Shown here: positions 55,160-63,830 of the stretch, in pieces | Layout: each line of letters starts with the position of its first letter | Numbering within the stretch: position 1 is the first letter of the stretch | Source of the DNA: Thioclava sp. SK-1 | GTDB taxonomy: Bacteria > Pseudomonadota > Alphaproteobacteria > Rhodobacterales > Rhodobacteraceae | Direction: 5' to 3' | DNA: 64,000 nucleotides | Assembly (NCBI RefSeq): GCF_001705665.1 | Contig: NZ_MDHA01000040.1 | Span: forward strand, 29,177 to 93,176 | The notes under the pieces: generated by a model | What the model was told of the DNA's origin: nothing | Database searches by the model: none | The model's input: the letters and a program-made list of their open reading frames with translations, nothing else | Made by a program: the position numbers and the translations under genes

Positions 55160-56068
55160 ATGACCGATATCTCACATGTCACTGGGCTGGATGCGCTGTC
55201 ACAGTCACAGGCCGCCAATGCCCGGCAAATCCGCAACGCCCGCCTGTCAATGGCGCTGCGCTATATCGTGCTGGTCGTGGTTGGGATCGTGATGCTGTAT
55301 CCGCTGATCTGGCTGATCGGCGCATCCTTTAAGACCAACGCGGAAATCTTTGGCAATCCCGGTTTTGTCCCGGCCAACCCCACGACCGAAGGCTATGCCA
55401 AGGGCTGGGAAACCTCGACGCCCTATACGTTCGGGCGGTTCTTTTTGAATTCTTTCCTGATCATCGTGCCAAAAGTAATCGGTACGGCAATCAGCTGCAC
55501 GATGGTGGCTTACGGCTTTGCGCGGTTCGATTTCCCGTTCAAGAAATTGCTGTTCGGTTCGGTCATTGCGATCTTGCTATTGCCCAATGTTGTCACCCGC
55601 ATTCCGCAATATTTGCTGTTTCGTGATCTTGGGTGGCTGGACAGTTTTCTGCCGCTTTGGGTGCCATCGGCTTTTGCCGGCGATGCGTTCTTTGTTTTCA
55701 TGCTGGTGCAATTCCTGCGCGCCATTCCCGGAGACATGGAAGAGGCCGCGCGCGTCGACGGTGCCAACAGCTGGCAGACGCTGGTATTCATTGTGGTGCC
55801 AATGCTGGCCCCGGCGCTGATATCGGTTTGCCTGTTCCAGTTCATGTGGACGATGAACGATTTTCTTGGCCCGCTGATCTATATCAGCTCGGTCGATAAA
55901 TACCCGGTCAGCCTGGCGCTGAAACTGTCCATCGACACGACCGAAGCCTTTGAATGGAACCGCATTCTGGCGATGTCTGTGCTGACTATCACGCCCGCGC
56001 TCATCGTTTTCTTTATGGCTCAGAAATACTTCATCGAAGGCATCTCTGCCGGTGGGGTGAAAGGATAA
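55160..56068 (+). CDS. Sugar ABC transporter permease 2 (MalG/UgpE type)
   Basis: 302 aa, six helices. Typical MalG text: MLYPLIWLIGASFKTNAEIF, and the EAA loop MEEAARVDGANSWQTLVFIVVPML before the last helices. Forms the heterodimeric channel with the preceding permease. Confidence 0.9.
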   Translation: MTDISHVTGLDALSQSQAANARQIRNARLSMALRYIVLVVVGIVMLYPLIWLIGASFKTNAEIFGNPGFVPANPTTEGYAKGWETSTPYTFGRFFLNSFLIIVPKVIGTAISCTMVAYGFARFDFPFKKLLFGSVIAILLLPNVVTRIPQYLLFRDLGWLDSFLPLWVPSAFAGDAFFVFMLVQFLRAIPGDMEEAARVDGANSWQTLVFIVVPMLAPALISVCLFQFMWTMNDFLGPLIYISSVDKYPVSLALKLSIDTTEAFEWNRILAMSVLTITPALIVFFMAQKYFIEGISAGGVKG

Positions 56069-56072
56069 TCTC

Positions 56073-57182
56073 ATGGCACGTTTGCAACTGAACAAACTGG
56101 AAAAGGTCTATGGCGGCGGGTTCAAGGCCGTGCATGGGATCGACCTGGATGTCGCGGATGGCGAATTCATGGTGCTGGTCGGCCCGTCGGGCTGTGCGAA
56201 ATCTACCACGCTGCGGATGATCGCCGGCCTGGAAGAGGTCACGGGCGGTGAAATCCGCATTGGCGAGCGGATCGTGAATGCCCTGCCACCGGGCAAACGA
56301 GAAATCGCAATGGTGTTCCAAAACTATGCGCTGTATCCGCATATGAAGGTGCGCTCCAATCTGGCCTTCGGATTGAAACTGGCGCATGTGCCCAAGGCGC
56401 AGATCGCTGCTGCGGTGGATGAGGTCGCCCGGATCCTGGAGATTGAGCCATTGCTGGACCGGCTGCCCAAGCAGTTGTCGGGCGGTCAGGCGCAGCGCGT
56501 CGCATTGGGGCGCGCGTTGATCAAAAAGCCCGAAGTGTTCTTATTCGACGAACCGCTTTCGAATTTGGATGCCAAGCTGCGGGCCTCTATGCGGGTGCGG
56601 ATCACGCAGTTGCACAAGCGGCTAAAGGCAGAGGGCATGTCCTCGACAGTGGTCTATGTCACCCATGACCAGACCGAGGCCATGACGATGGGCGATCGGA
56701 TCTGCGTGATGAAAGACGGCCATATCATGCAGGTCGCCACCCCGAAAGAACTGTATGACCGGCCCGCCAACCTGTTCGTGGCAGGGTTCATCGGATCGCC
56801 GGAAATGAATGTGATTGATGGGCAAATCGCGGGGTCGAATTTCCATCTGGGCGATCAATCCGTGGCCCTGGATGGGCGCCTGTTGGGGCGGTTGAATCAG
56901 GCGCCGGACCGGGCAGCCTTTGGCATTCGCCCGCAGCATTTGAAGCTGACCAGCGCCCCGGGTGGATTAAGCGCGCGCCTGCGCTCGGTCGAATTCATGG
57001 GCCATGAGGTCTATCTGCACGCACAGCTGAATGGGCATGACATCACGACGGTTGCCGGGTCGGCAGAATATGACGCGATGAACCGCGCCGATGACCGTAT
57101 CACCCTAAGCCCCGATCTGGGTCAGGCACATATATTCGACCGCGATAGCGGCGCGAATGTCTCTCTGCCATTGGCAGGATAA
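56073..57182 (+). CDS. Sugar ABC transporter ATPase (UgpC/MalK type)
   Basis: 369 aa. Walker A reads GPSGCAKST, with Ala for the usual third Gly, a variant found in several alphaproteobacterial MalK/UgpC proteins. Signature LSGGQAQRVALGRAL, Walker B VFLFDEPLSNLD, switch His YVTHDQTEAMT, and a C-terminal TOBE domain. It starts 4 bp after the permease. It may also serve other CUT1 transporters, as these ATPases often do. Confidence 0.9.
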   Translation: MARLQLNKLEKVYGGGFKAVHGIDLDVADGEFMVLVGPSGCAKSTTLRMIAGLEEVTGGEIRIGERIVNALPPGKREIAMVFQNYALYPHMKVRSNLAFGLKLAHVPKAQIAAAVDEVARILEIEPLLDRLPKQLSGGQAQRVALGRALIKKPEVFLFDEPLSNLDAKLRASMRVRITQLHKRLKAEGMSSTVVYVTHDQTEAMTMGDRICVMKDGHIMQVATPKELYDRPANLFVAGFIGSPEMNVIDGQIAGSNFHLGDQSVALDGRLLGRLNQAPDRAAFGIRPQHLKLTSAPGGLSARLRSVEFMGHEVYLHAQLNGHDITTVAGSAEYDAMNRADDRITLSPDLGQAHIFDRDSGANVSLPLAG

Positions 57183-57209
57183 ACCGGAATTTCGGAGGAG
57201 GATTCCAAA

Positions 57210-58484
57210 ATGAAATCAACACTTAAAGCGGCAATTATCTGCAGTTCATTGGTTCCGTGCATACTGATGCCCGCCCATGGTGCCGATCTACGCATGAGCT
57301 GGTGGGGCGGGGAATCGCGCCACATCGCCACGCAAGAGGCACTGACGGCTTGCGGGGCAAAACATGGCCATACGATTGCGCCGGAATTCACCGGATTTTC
57401 TGGCTATCTGGAAAAGCTGACAACACAGATGGCTGGCGGAACCGAGGCGGATATCTTGCAGGTCAACTGGCCATGGCTGCCGCTGTTTTCGCGCACCGGG
57501 ACCGGGTTTGCCGATCTGCGTGATCTGTCCGATCAGATTGATCTGACGCAATATTCCGACAAGGATCTGGCCAGTGTCACGGTACAAGGCCATGTGCAGG
57601 GCATCCCTGTGTCCACCTCCGGTCGGGTGTTCTTTTTCAACAAAACCACATTGGATGCTGCCGGTCTGACCGCCCCCACCACATGGGAAGAATTCTTTAC
57701 CGCCGCACAGGAATTGCGGGCGCAAAAGGGTGATGATTATCAGCTGTTCAACGCCGTATCTGAAAGCGCGCAGCTGCTGGTGCAATTGGCGGTGACGCAA
57801 AAAACCGGCAAGGATATGGTGGACCCAGAAACCAACCGTGTTGCCTGGACCGTGGACGAGCTGGCCGCCGGATTGCTGTTTTACCAACGCATGGTTGACA
57901 GTGGCGCGATCCAATCGCGCAAGGATGAAGCCGCCGAAGGCAATGTGAAGCTGTATGAGAAAACCAGCTGGTCACAGGGGCAAATCGGCGGATCTTATGA
58001 ATGGAACACGACCTATTTCAAATTTTCGGATCCTTTGGCCGAAGGTCAGGTGCTGGACAGTTATCCGATGGTGCGCTTTGCCGATGCCAAAACCGATGGC
58101 GTATATCGTAAGCCCTCAATGTTATTGTCGATTTCCAAGAATTCTGACAATCAAGACGCGGCCGCGCAGATCCTCAATTGCCTGATGAACGAACCCGAAG
58201 GCATCACCGCGCTTGGGGTGACGCGGGGGCTGCCTGCCTCGGCCGTCGCGATGAGCGCGCTGGAAGGCGCGGGGCTGATTGAGCCGCAGCTGCGCAAAGC
58301 CCATGACATCATGATGAATTCCACCGGACCTGCGGTATCGCCCTTTAACGAGCATCCTGAATTGCGCGGTGTGTTCATTGATACGATGGAGGAATATTCC
58401 TATGCCATGATTGACGCGCAAGAGGCGGCTGAAATCATCATCGACAGCGCCAATGATGTCCTAAGCCAGTTCGACCCGTCCTAA
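57210..58484 (+). CDS. Sugar ABC transporter binding protein (extracellular family 1)
   Basis: 424 aa, signal peptide (MKSTLKAAIICSSLVPCILMPAHG) after GGAGGA. Family 1 binding protein: LRMSWWGGESRHIATQEAL, GGTEADILQVNWPWLPLF, GRVFFFNKTTLDAAGLTAPTTWEEF in parts. The many Trp residues fit a sugar-binding cleft. Unusually, the binding-protein gene is last of the transporter genes rather than first. Ligand probably a (unsaturated) oligogalacturonide. Confidence 0.88.
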   Translation: MKSTLKAAIICSSLVPCILMPAHGADLRMSWWGGESRHIATQEALTACGAKHGHTIAPEFTGFSGYLEKLTTQMAGGTEADILQVNWPWLPLFSRTGTGFADLRDLSDQIDLTQYSDKDLASVTVQGHVQGIPVSTSGRVFFFNKTTLDAAGLTAPTTWEEFFTAAQELRAQKGDDYQLFNAVSESAQLLVQLAVTQKTGKDMVDPETNRVAWTVDELAAGLLFYQRMVDSGAIQSRKDEAAEGNVKLYEKTSWSQGQIGGSYEWNTTYFKFSDPLAEGQVLDSYPMVRFADAKTDGVYRKPSMLLSISKNSDNQDAAAQILNCLMNEPEGITALGVTRGLPASAVAMSALEGAGLIEPQLRKAHDIMMNSTGPAVSPFNEHPELRGVFIDTMEEYSYAMIDAQEAAEIIIDSANDVLSQFDPS

Positions 58485-58629
58485 GCAGCCACTTGACCGG
58501 TGGCGGCCTGTGCCTTGGCCCTTGGCCGCCACCCCCTTTCCCCGCTTTTCCGGGCGCCTGTGCCCCGCCCTGCCGGTTCGCCTGCGTTTGGGCGTTTCAG
58601 CCACCCTCACGACGATACGAGAGGCCATC

Positions 58630-60183
58630 ATGACCACGATCCAACTTACCGCGCTGACCGCGCGCATGGCTGCGCTGTGCCTGGCACACAGCCCCGCCCG
58701 ATATCGGCTTGATCCGCCGGTGCAATGGGTCTTGCGCAGTGGCGCACAGGTCTGTGCCCGCGGCACCGCGGTCAATGTGCTGTTGTTATTGGACGCGCTG
58801 ACACCCGACACCGAATATCAGCTGGACTGTGGCGCGCAGATCCGCTTTCGCACACCCCCCTGCCCCGGTGCGCTATGCCCCACCCAATTTGGCGCGCAGC
58901 CCGATCTGCCCGATACCACCGCCACCGTCAGCGCCAATGCCACCGCCTTTGATGCGGCGATCCGCGCCCTGCCCATTGGGGGCACCTTGATCGTGCCCAA
59001 GGGGCGGTGGATCTGCGGTCCATTGCGGCTGCGCTCGGATATGGTGTTGTATCTGCAACCCGGCGCCGAATTGGCCACGACCCAGATACGCAGCGCATGG
59101 CCCATTTTGCCCAGCCATGATGAAGGCGGCCGGATGCTGGGATCATGGGAGGGCCTGCCAGAGCCTTGCTTTGCCGGCTGTATCCACGCGATTGGCGCGC
59201 GCAATCTAACGATCTGCGGCCTGGGCATATTGGATGGCGGCGGCACGCGCGGGGATTGGTGGTCATGGCCCAAACAAACCCGCGACGGCGCGCGCCGTCC
59301 GCGCGGGATGCATCTGATTGACTGCACGCAGACCACGCTGATGGGGTTTACCATCCGCAACGCGCCCAGCTGGACACTTCATCCGCAGGGCTGTGTGGGT
59401 CTGGATGCGATTGGGCTGAAAATCCACGCCCCCCATAACAGCCCCAATACCGATGGGCTGGACCCAGAGATGTGCGAAGATGTCCGCATTATCGGCACGC
59501 ATTTTTCCGTGGGCGATGATTGCATCGCGATCAAATCGGGCAAACGCGGGGCCGATGGCAGTGCCGATCACCTGCGCCCCACCCGCAATATCTTGGTGCA
59601 GCATTGTTTGATGGAACGCGGTCACGGCGGGCTGGTCATCGGATCTGAAATGTCGGGCGATGTCACCGATATCACCGTGCGTGATTGCGATATGATCGGC
59701 ACGGATCGCGGGTTGCGGTTGAAAACCCGGCGCGGCCGGGGCGGGCGCATTGACCGGATCACGATGGCGAATATCGTTATGGACGGTGTGCTGACCGCAT
59801 TTTCGGCCAATGCGCATTACTATTGTGATCCTGACGGCCATGCGCCTTGGGTTCAAAGCCGCACTGCCGCCCCGGTCGATGATACCACGCCGCAGATCGG
59901 TCAGGTGCAGATCCGCGATGTCACCATTTACAACCTGTCGCATGCGCTGGGGGCGTTCCTTGGTTTGCCCGAGGCCCCTATCGGACCGATTTCGCTGCAT
60001 AATATCGCGTTGGCCTCCTATGACCCCACAGCCCAGCCCGCAGCGCCGCTTATGGCGGATGGGATCGCTGCGCAGCGCCATGCGGGTCTGTGTGTCGAAT
60101 ATGCCACCGTGACCGGGATCGGCGGGGAAACCGCCCCGGTCAGCCTTGAAGATTTTCGCCAGTTGGAGCCCGTAACCCGATGA
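58630..60183 (+). CDS. GH28 exo-polygalacturonase, cytoplasmic
   Basis: 517 aa from ATG 58630 (GAGAGG upstream). Residues ~25-75 look like the FnIII-type domain of exo-polygalacturonases (LDALTPDTEYQL); the right-handed beta-helix follows. Catalytic set: NTD (273-275), DD (296-297, VGDDCIA), GHG (331-333) and RLK (363-365; RIK in most). It should release galacturonate units from the non-reducing end of oligogalacturonides. No signal peptide is visible in either possible start, so it acts in the cytoplasm on imported oligomers. Followed by GH105 with ATGA overlap. Confidence 0.88.
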   Translation: MTTIQLTALTARMAALCLAHSPARYRLDPPVQWVLRSGAQVCARGTAVNVLLLLDALTPDTEYQLDCGAQIRFRTPPCPGALCPTQFGAQPDLPDTTATVSANATAFDAAIRALPIGGTLIVPKGRWICGPLRLRSDMVLYLQPGAELATTQIRSAWPILPSHDEGGRMLGSWEGLPEPCFAGCIHAIGARNLTICGLGILDGGGTRGDWWSWPKQTRDGARRPRGMHLIDCTQTTLMGFTIRNAPSWTLHPQGCVGLDAIGLKIHAPHNSPNTDGLDPEMCEDVRIIGTHFSVGDDCIAIKSGKRGADGSADHLRPTRNILVQHCLMERGHGGLVIGSEMSGDVTDITVRDCDMIGTDRGLRLKTRRGRGGRIDRITMANIVMDGVLTAFSANAHYYCDPDGHAPWVQSRTAAPVDDTTPQIGQVQIRDVTIYNLSHALGAFLGLPEAPIGPISLHNIALASYDPTAQPAAPLMADGIAAQRHAGLCVEYATVTGIGGETAPVSLEDFRQLEPVTR

Positions 60184-61283
60184 CCGTTCTGGACTATTTC
60201 GACGCCTATGCCGCCCGCTATCAGCCCTATAAGGACGGGCGCTGGTGCTATGAGGATGGCTGTATCTATCGTGGGTTGGTGATGTTGCATCAGGCCACTG
60301 CGCAGCCGCGTTGGCTGGACCATCTGACCCGTCTGACCGCGCCGCAGATTGCCGCAGATGGCACGCTATCAGGCTACCGGATTGAGGAATTCAACATTGA
60401 TAATATTCTGGCAGGACGGTGCCTGTTTCACCTGTCACAACAGACCGGCGACCCGCGCTATATGGCGGCGGCGCATCTTCTGGCCGATCAGCTGGCACAC
60501 CATCCGCGCACGCAGGCGGGTAATTACTGGCATAAACAGCGCTATCCGCAGCAGGTCTGGCTGGATGGGCTGTATATGGCCCTGCCGTTTCAGATGGAAT
60601 ATGCGCAGGCGACGGATCAGCCCGCGCTGATCACGGATGCGTTGGATCAGTTGAACGGGGCACTGGCGCTGACGGCGGGGCCTGCGGGGCTGTATATGCA
60701 TGGCTATGATGCCGCGCGGCGGCAAGAGTGGGCCGATCCTGTCACCGGGCAATCGCGGGCAGTCTGGGCGCGTGCCTTGGGCTGGCTGGCAATGGCGATG
60801 GTGGATATCGCCGCCATCGTGCCACAGCGCGCCCCGCGTCAAAAAACCGCCGATCTGCTGCATGCGATTGTGGCACAACGCGCCCCCAGCGGGCTGTGGC
60901 CACAGGTTTTGGATGCGCCGCAACTGGTTGGCAATTATGATGAAAGCTCTGCGTCCGCTATGTTCGCCTATGCGCTGCTGCGCGCGTCCGATCTGGGTTT
61001 GGGCGCGTGGCACAGCCCCGGAAAGGGCGCACTGAAACGGCTGATCGACACACGGCTTTTGCGGGTTGATGGGATCACGCAGCTGACAAAAATCTGCCAT
61101 GTTGCAGGGCTAGGCGGGTTCGACGGCAAGATCCGCGATGGATCGCCGGGCTATTACCTGACCGAAGATATTGTCGCAGATGATGCCAAAGGGGTCGGAC
61201 CACTGATGATGGCCGTGGCACAAAGCACGCAAAGCGCACATCAGACCTCTGCACCACCGTCCTTTGCCCGGATAGATGGCTGA
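60180..61283 (+). CDS. GH105 unsaturated galacturonyl/rhamnogalacturonyl hydrolase
   Basis: 367 aa, YteR/YesR-like (alpha/alpha)6 barrel: WCYEDGCIYRGL near residue 22, QVWLDGLYMALPF (catalytic Asp, ~residue 126-138), SRAVWARALGWLAMAMVD and GNYDESSASAMFAYALLR. It removes the terminal delta-4,5-unsaturated galacturonyl residue from lyase-made pectin fragments, including rhamnogalacturonan pieces. No signal peptide, consistent with cytoplasmic action after ABC import. The start overlaps the GH28 stop. Confidence 0.88.
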   Translation: MTVLDYFDAYAARYQPYKDGRWCYEDGCIYRGLVMLHQATAQPRWLDHLTRLTAPQIAADGTLSGYRIEEFNIDNILAGRCLFHLSQQTGDPRYMAAAHLLADQLAHHPRTQAGNYWHKQRYPQQVWLDGLYMALPFQMEYAQATDQPALITDALDQLNGALALTAGPAGLYMHGYDAARRQEWADPVTGQSRAVWARALGWLAMAMVDIAAIVPQRAPRQKTADLLHAIVAQRAPSGLWPQVLDAPQLVGNYDESSASAMFAYALLRASDLGLGAWHSPGKGALKRLIDTRLLRVDGITQLTKICHVAGLGGFDGKIRDGSPGYYLTEDIVADDAKGVGPLMMAVAQSTQSAHQTSAPPSFARIDG

Positions 61284-61290
61284 TATTGCC

Positions 61291-61325
61291 GCTCTGGGCC
61301 AGTCAGATGCCGACCGGCCCAGAGC
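61291..61325 (+). terminator. Hairpin after the pectin operon
   Basis: GCTCTGGGCC (61291-61300) and GGCCCAGAGC (61316-61325) pair perfectly over 10 bp, 8 bp after the GH105 stop; only a weak T-rich tail follows. Confidence 0.6.
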
Positions 61326-61373
61326 CATCTTCACACATAAGGGGCATCGGCCCGCCTCATTCGGCCAAGGCCA

Positions 61374-61436
61374 TCAGTTTTCGCCGGCAGCTGCCAGATA
61401 CTGCGCATCAGTGACTTTTTCCATCCAGGTCACGGC
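61374..61436 (-). pseudogene. C-terminal remnant of an unidentified gene cut by an IS
   Basis: The minus strand reads AVTWMEKVTDAQYLAAAGEN then stop, protein-like and unlike transposase. It is cut at 61437, where an IS end (TGAGATGGTCCC...) begins. The original gene is not recognised. Confidence 0.45.
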
Positions 61437-61631
61437 TGAGATGGTCCCAGTTATTTGGACAATTTTTCGGCTCAGCTAAGATGTAATCTGGCTGGTTTCA
61501 TGCGGCCTTTTGCGTCTGTTCTGTTGTGAAGAATGCGTCGTTGGGTGATCGTTTGTCGAGAGCGGTGTGAGGCTGCTCGATGTTGTAGAAGCTGATCCAA
61601 TCTTTAATCACGCGTTTGGCTTGGAACCCGT
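61437..61631 (-). mobile_element. Right-end fragment of an IS3-family element
   Basis: Minus-strand translation from about 61631 gives AKRVIKDWISFYNIEQPHTALDKRSPNDAF, ending at a stop at 61498-61500. This is the C-terminal end of an IS3-type OrfB (W-x-x-FYN-x-x-RPH-x-AL motif). The terminal repeat begins at 61437. Upstream parts are gone, cut by another element at 61632. Confidence 0.7.
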
Positions 61632-61853
61632 TGAATAGCCCCTAGTTTGCTAGACGCCTTGCAGCTTCAGTTTCTGCTGCTGCTCGAAGTCAATCGGTGA
61701 CAGCATGCCGTTTCTAACGTGTTTGCGCTGCGGGTTGTAGAAAAACTCGATGTAGTCGAATACGTCTCGGCGCGCTTCTTCTCGGGTTTTGTATTTCTTG
61801 CGCCTGATACGCTCGCGCTTGAGCAGGTTGAAGAAGCTCTCGGCCACAGCATT
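61632..61853 (-). mobile_element. Right-end fragment of a second IS3-family element
   Basis: Minus-strand OrfB tail NAVAESFFNLLKRERIRRKK... ending KLQGV at 61650. Its terminal repeat (TGAATAGCCCCTAGTTTGCT, from 61632) resembles that of the intact element next to it. The N-terminal side is cut at 61854, where the intact IS begins. Confidence 0.75.
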
Positions 61854-61906
61854 CTGAATCGCCCCGAGTTTGTCGGAGACCATCAACTTAAGTAAGGATG
61901 ATGGTT

Positions 61907-62239
61907 ATGACAAAAAGCAAAATGGCAAATCGCTACTCGCCAGAAGTTCGCGCGCGGGCGGTCCGGATGGTGTTTGAACATCAAGGTTCATATGAAACGC
62001 AAGCGGGCGCGATAGCGGCCATTGCACCCAAGATCGGCTGTATTCCCCAGACACTGAGCGGATGGGTCAAGCAGGCCGAGAAGGACAGCGGCATGCGGGA
62101 TGGCGTGACGACCGAGGAACGTGATCGCATCAAGACGCTGGAACGAGAGAACCGTGAACTGCGCCAGGCAAATGAGATATTGCGCAAGGCATCAGCTTAT
62201 TTTGCGCAGGCGGAACTCGACCGCCCACTCAAGCGATGA
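61907..62239 (+). CDS. IS3-family transposase OrfA
   Basis: 110 aa with an HTH ([30 protein letters not shown] in two helices) and a leucine-zipper tail ([31 protein letters not shown] in two blocks), the standard OrfA. AAGGA lies 8 bp before ATG 61907. The stop overlaps the orfB ATG (ATGA) and orfB lies in the -1 frame, as in IS3 elements that make a fused transposase. Confidence 0.88.
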   Translation: MTKSKMANRYSPEVRARAVRMVFEHQGSYETQAGAIAAIAPKIGCIPQTLSGWVKQAEKDSGMRDGVTTEERDRIKTLERENRELRQANEILRKASAYFAQAELDRPLKR

Positions 62240-63139
62240 TCGGTTTCATCGACGATCAAAGGGCTGTTTACGGTGTCGAGTCGATCTGCAGGGTGCTGCC
62301 GATTGCACCGTCAACATATTACCACCGCTTGGCACCAAGCCGATCCGGCCAATGCTTCAGCCCGGCATCAGCGGGATACGGAGCTGCGCCCGGAGATCAA
62401 ACGTGTCTGGGATGAGAATTATCAGGTCTACGGGGTCCGCAAGGCGTGGCATCAGCTGAAACGCGAGGGCTTTACGCTTGCACGCTGCACGGTGGAGCGC
62501 CTGATGAAACAGATCGGCATCCGTGGTGCCGTGCGCGGCAAGGTGGTCAAAACAACGGTTCCAGACACGTCGGCACCTTGTCCGCGCGACAAAGTGAACC
62601 GTGTGTTCCGTGCGCCCGCACCGAACCTGCTGTGGGTCAGCGACTTTACCTACGTGTCCACGTGGCAGGGCTTTGTCTATGTTGCCTTCGTCATCGACAC
62701 GTTTGCAGATCGTATCGTCGGCTGGCGGGTCTCACGGTCGGCCAAGACAGACTTTGTTCTCGATGCTCTTGAACAGGCCCTGCATGATCGGCGGCCGGTC
62801 CAGAAAAGCGGCTTGGTGCACCACTCGGACCGCGGCGGGCAATATTTATCCATTCGCTATACCGAGCGTCTGGCCGAAGCTGGCATCGAGCCATCGCTCG
62901 GCAGCCTGGGAGACTCCTATGACAACGCCCTCGCGGAGACGATAAACGGTCTCTACAAAACCGAACTGGTCCATCGCCAGGGTCCATGGCGCAACATGCA
63001 GTATCTGGAAATGGCGACGCTCGGCTGGGTCGATTGGTTTAATCACCGGCGCTTGCTCGGCCCTATCGGAAACATACCGCCAGCAGAGGCTGAACAGAAC
63101 TTCTATGCACAGCGCGACGTGCTCGATATGGTCGCGTGA
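62236..63139 (+). pseudogene. IS3-family transposase OrfB, frameshifted
   Basis: Starts [18 protein letters not shown] at 62236 and leaves frame at about 62335, where CACCAAG reads like CACAAG plus one C; removing one C gives a continuous RLAQADPANASARHQ. The rest runs to 63139 with the full DDE set: D in WVSDFTYV, D in HHSDRGGQY and E in NALAETINGL. The element may thus be inactive unless the extra base is a sequencing error or ribosomal slippage occurs. Confidence 0.75.
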
Positions 63140-63178
63140 AATGAAGCTATAGGTCTCCGGTAAACCCGCGGCGATTCA

Positions 63179-63830
63179 GTGTCAAACGCGCCGAGACATC
63201 GAGGGCGAAGTGTTCGAATACGTCAACGCTCTCTCACAACCCGCGCAGGCGCCATTCAGCCTTGGACGGAAAATCACCCGTGGCATTCGAAAAGCTCGCC
63301 GCCTAAGATGAGCAACACACCGGAACAGAAACGGTGCAAGTCCAGTTTTATCAAAATTCTTCAGTGCTATCCTTGCCACTGGAGGCAAAAAGCAATGAGG
63401 TGGACGCGACCCGATCTCATCGTCCAGCGTCCATCGGCATTGGGGCGAGCTGTCGCTGACGCGTTTCTGCCTCTATCTATAATCATCCGCGCGGGTTAAG
63501 TGCCGTATCTGTAAGCCGCCGTCTGAAATGAAATCAATGCTATAGCTTGGTGCGGCGAAAAACTGGTCGAAGAGTCAGGACCATCTTTGTTGACCTGATC
63601 TGGCGTTGATCGCAGCCAACACCAACACGCCGGAAAGCTGAGGGCACAATCTGCCAGTATATCAAAGGCTTCAACAATTCGCGCCGAAGCTGCGCAACAT
63701 TGGGCTGAAAAGCCCCGTCGTATTTGAAGAGGAAACCGCCTAAACGAGCGATTGAGGCGGCACCAAAACAAAATAGGCCACTGTTCTGCCGAGAATCGTT
63801 GGAAAAACGTAAAGACGGATAGCTGTTGAT
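63179..63830. other. Decayed mobile-element DNA between two ISs
   Basis: 652 bp with no intact gene. A plus-strand frame at 63184-63306 reads TRRDIEGEVFEYVNAL, faintly like an IS3 OrfB tail. Open minus-strand frames here have no recognisable domain. Confidence 0.4.
63655..63743 (+). pseudogene. IS3-type OrfB C-terminal remnant
   Basis: QYIKGFNNSRRSCATLG then, after a one-base shift, LKSPVVFEEETA and stop. This follows the YI-x-x-FYN-x-RRRHSALG-x-x-SPV-x-F pattern of OrfB ends, but is frameshifted and lacks the rest. Confidence 0.5.

Larger units (their letters stand above)
61855..63178 (+). mobile_element. IS3-family insertion sequence, 1.32 kb
   Basis: Bounded by 27-bp imperfect inverted repeats: 61855-61881 and 63152-63178 (both read TGAATCGCC at the outer end and CGGAGACC at the inner end, about 23 of 27 identical). 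Contains orfA and a frameshifted orfB. No matching 3-5 bp direct repeat is visible at the flanks, suggesting later rearrangement. Confidence 0.85.

Noticed and set aside
61855..63178. Target-site duplication of the IS3 element
   Set aside because: Bases just outside the two repeats do not match for 3-5 bp.
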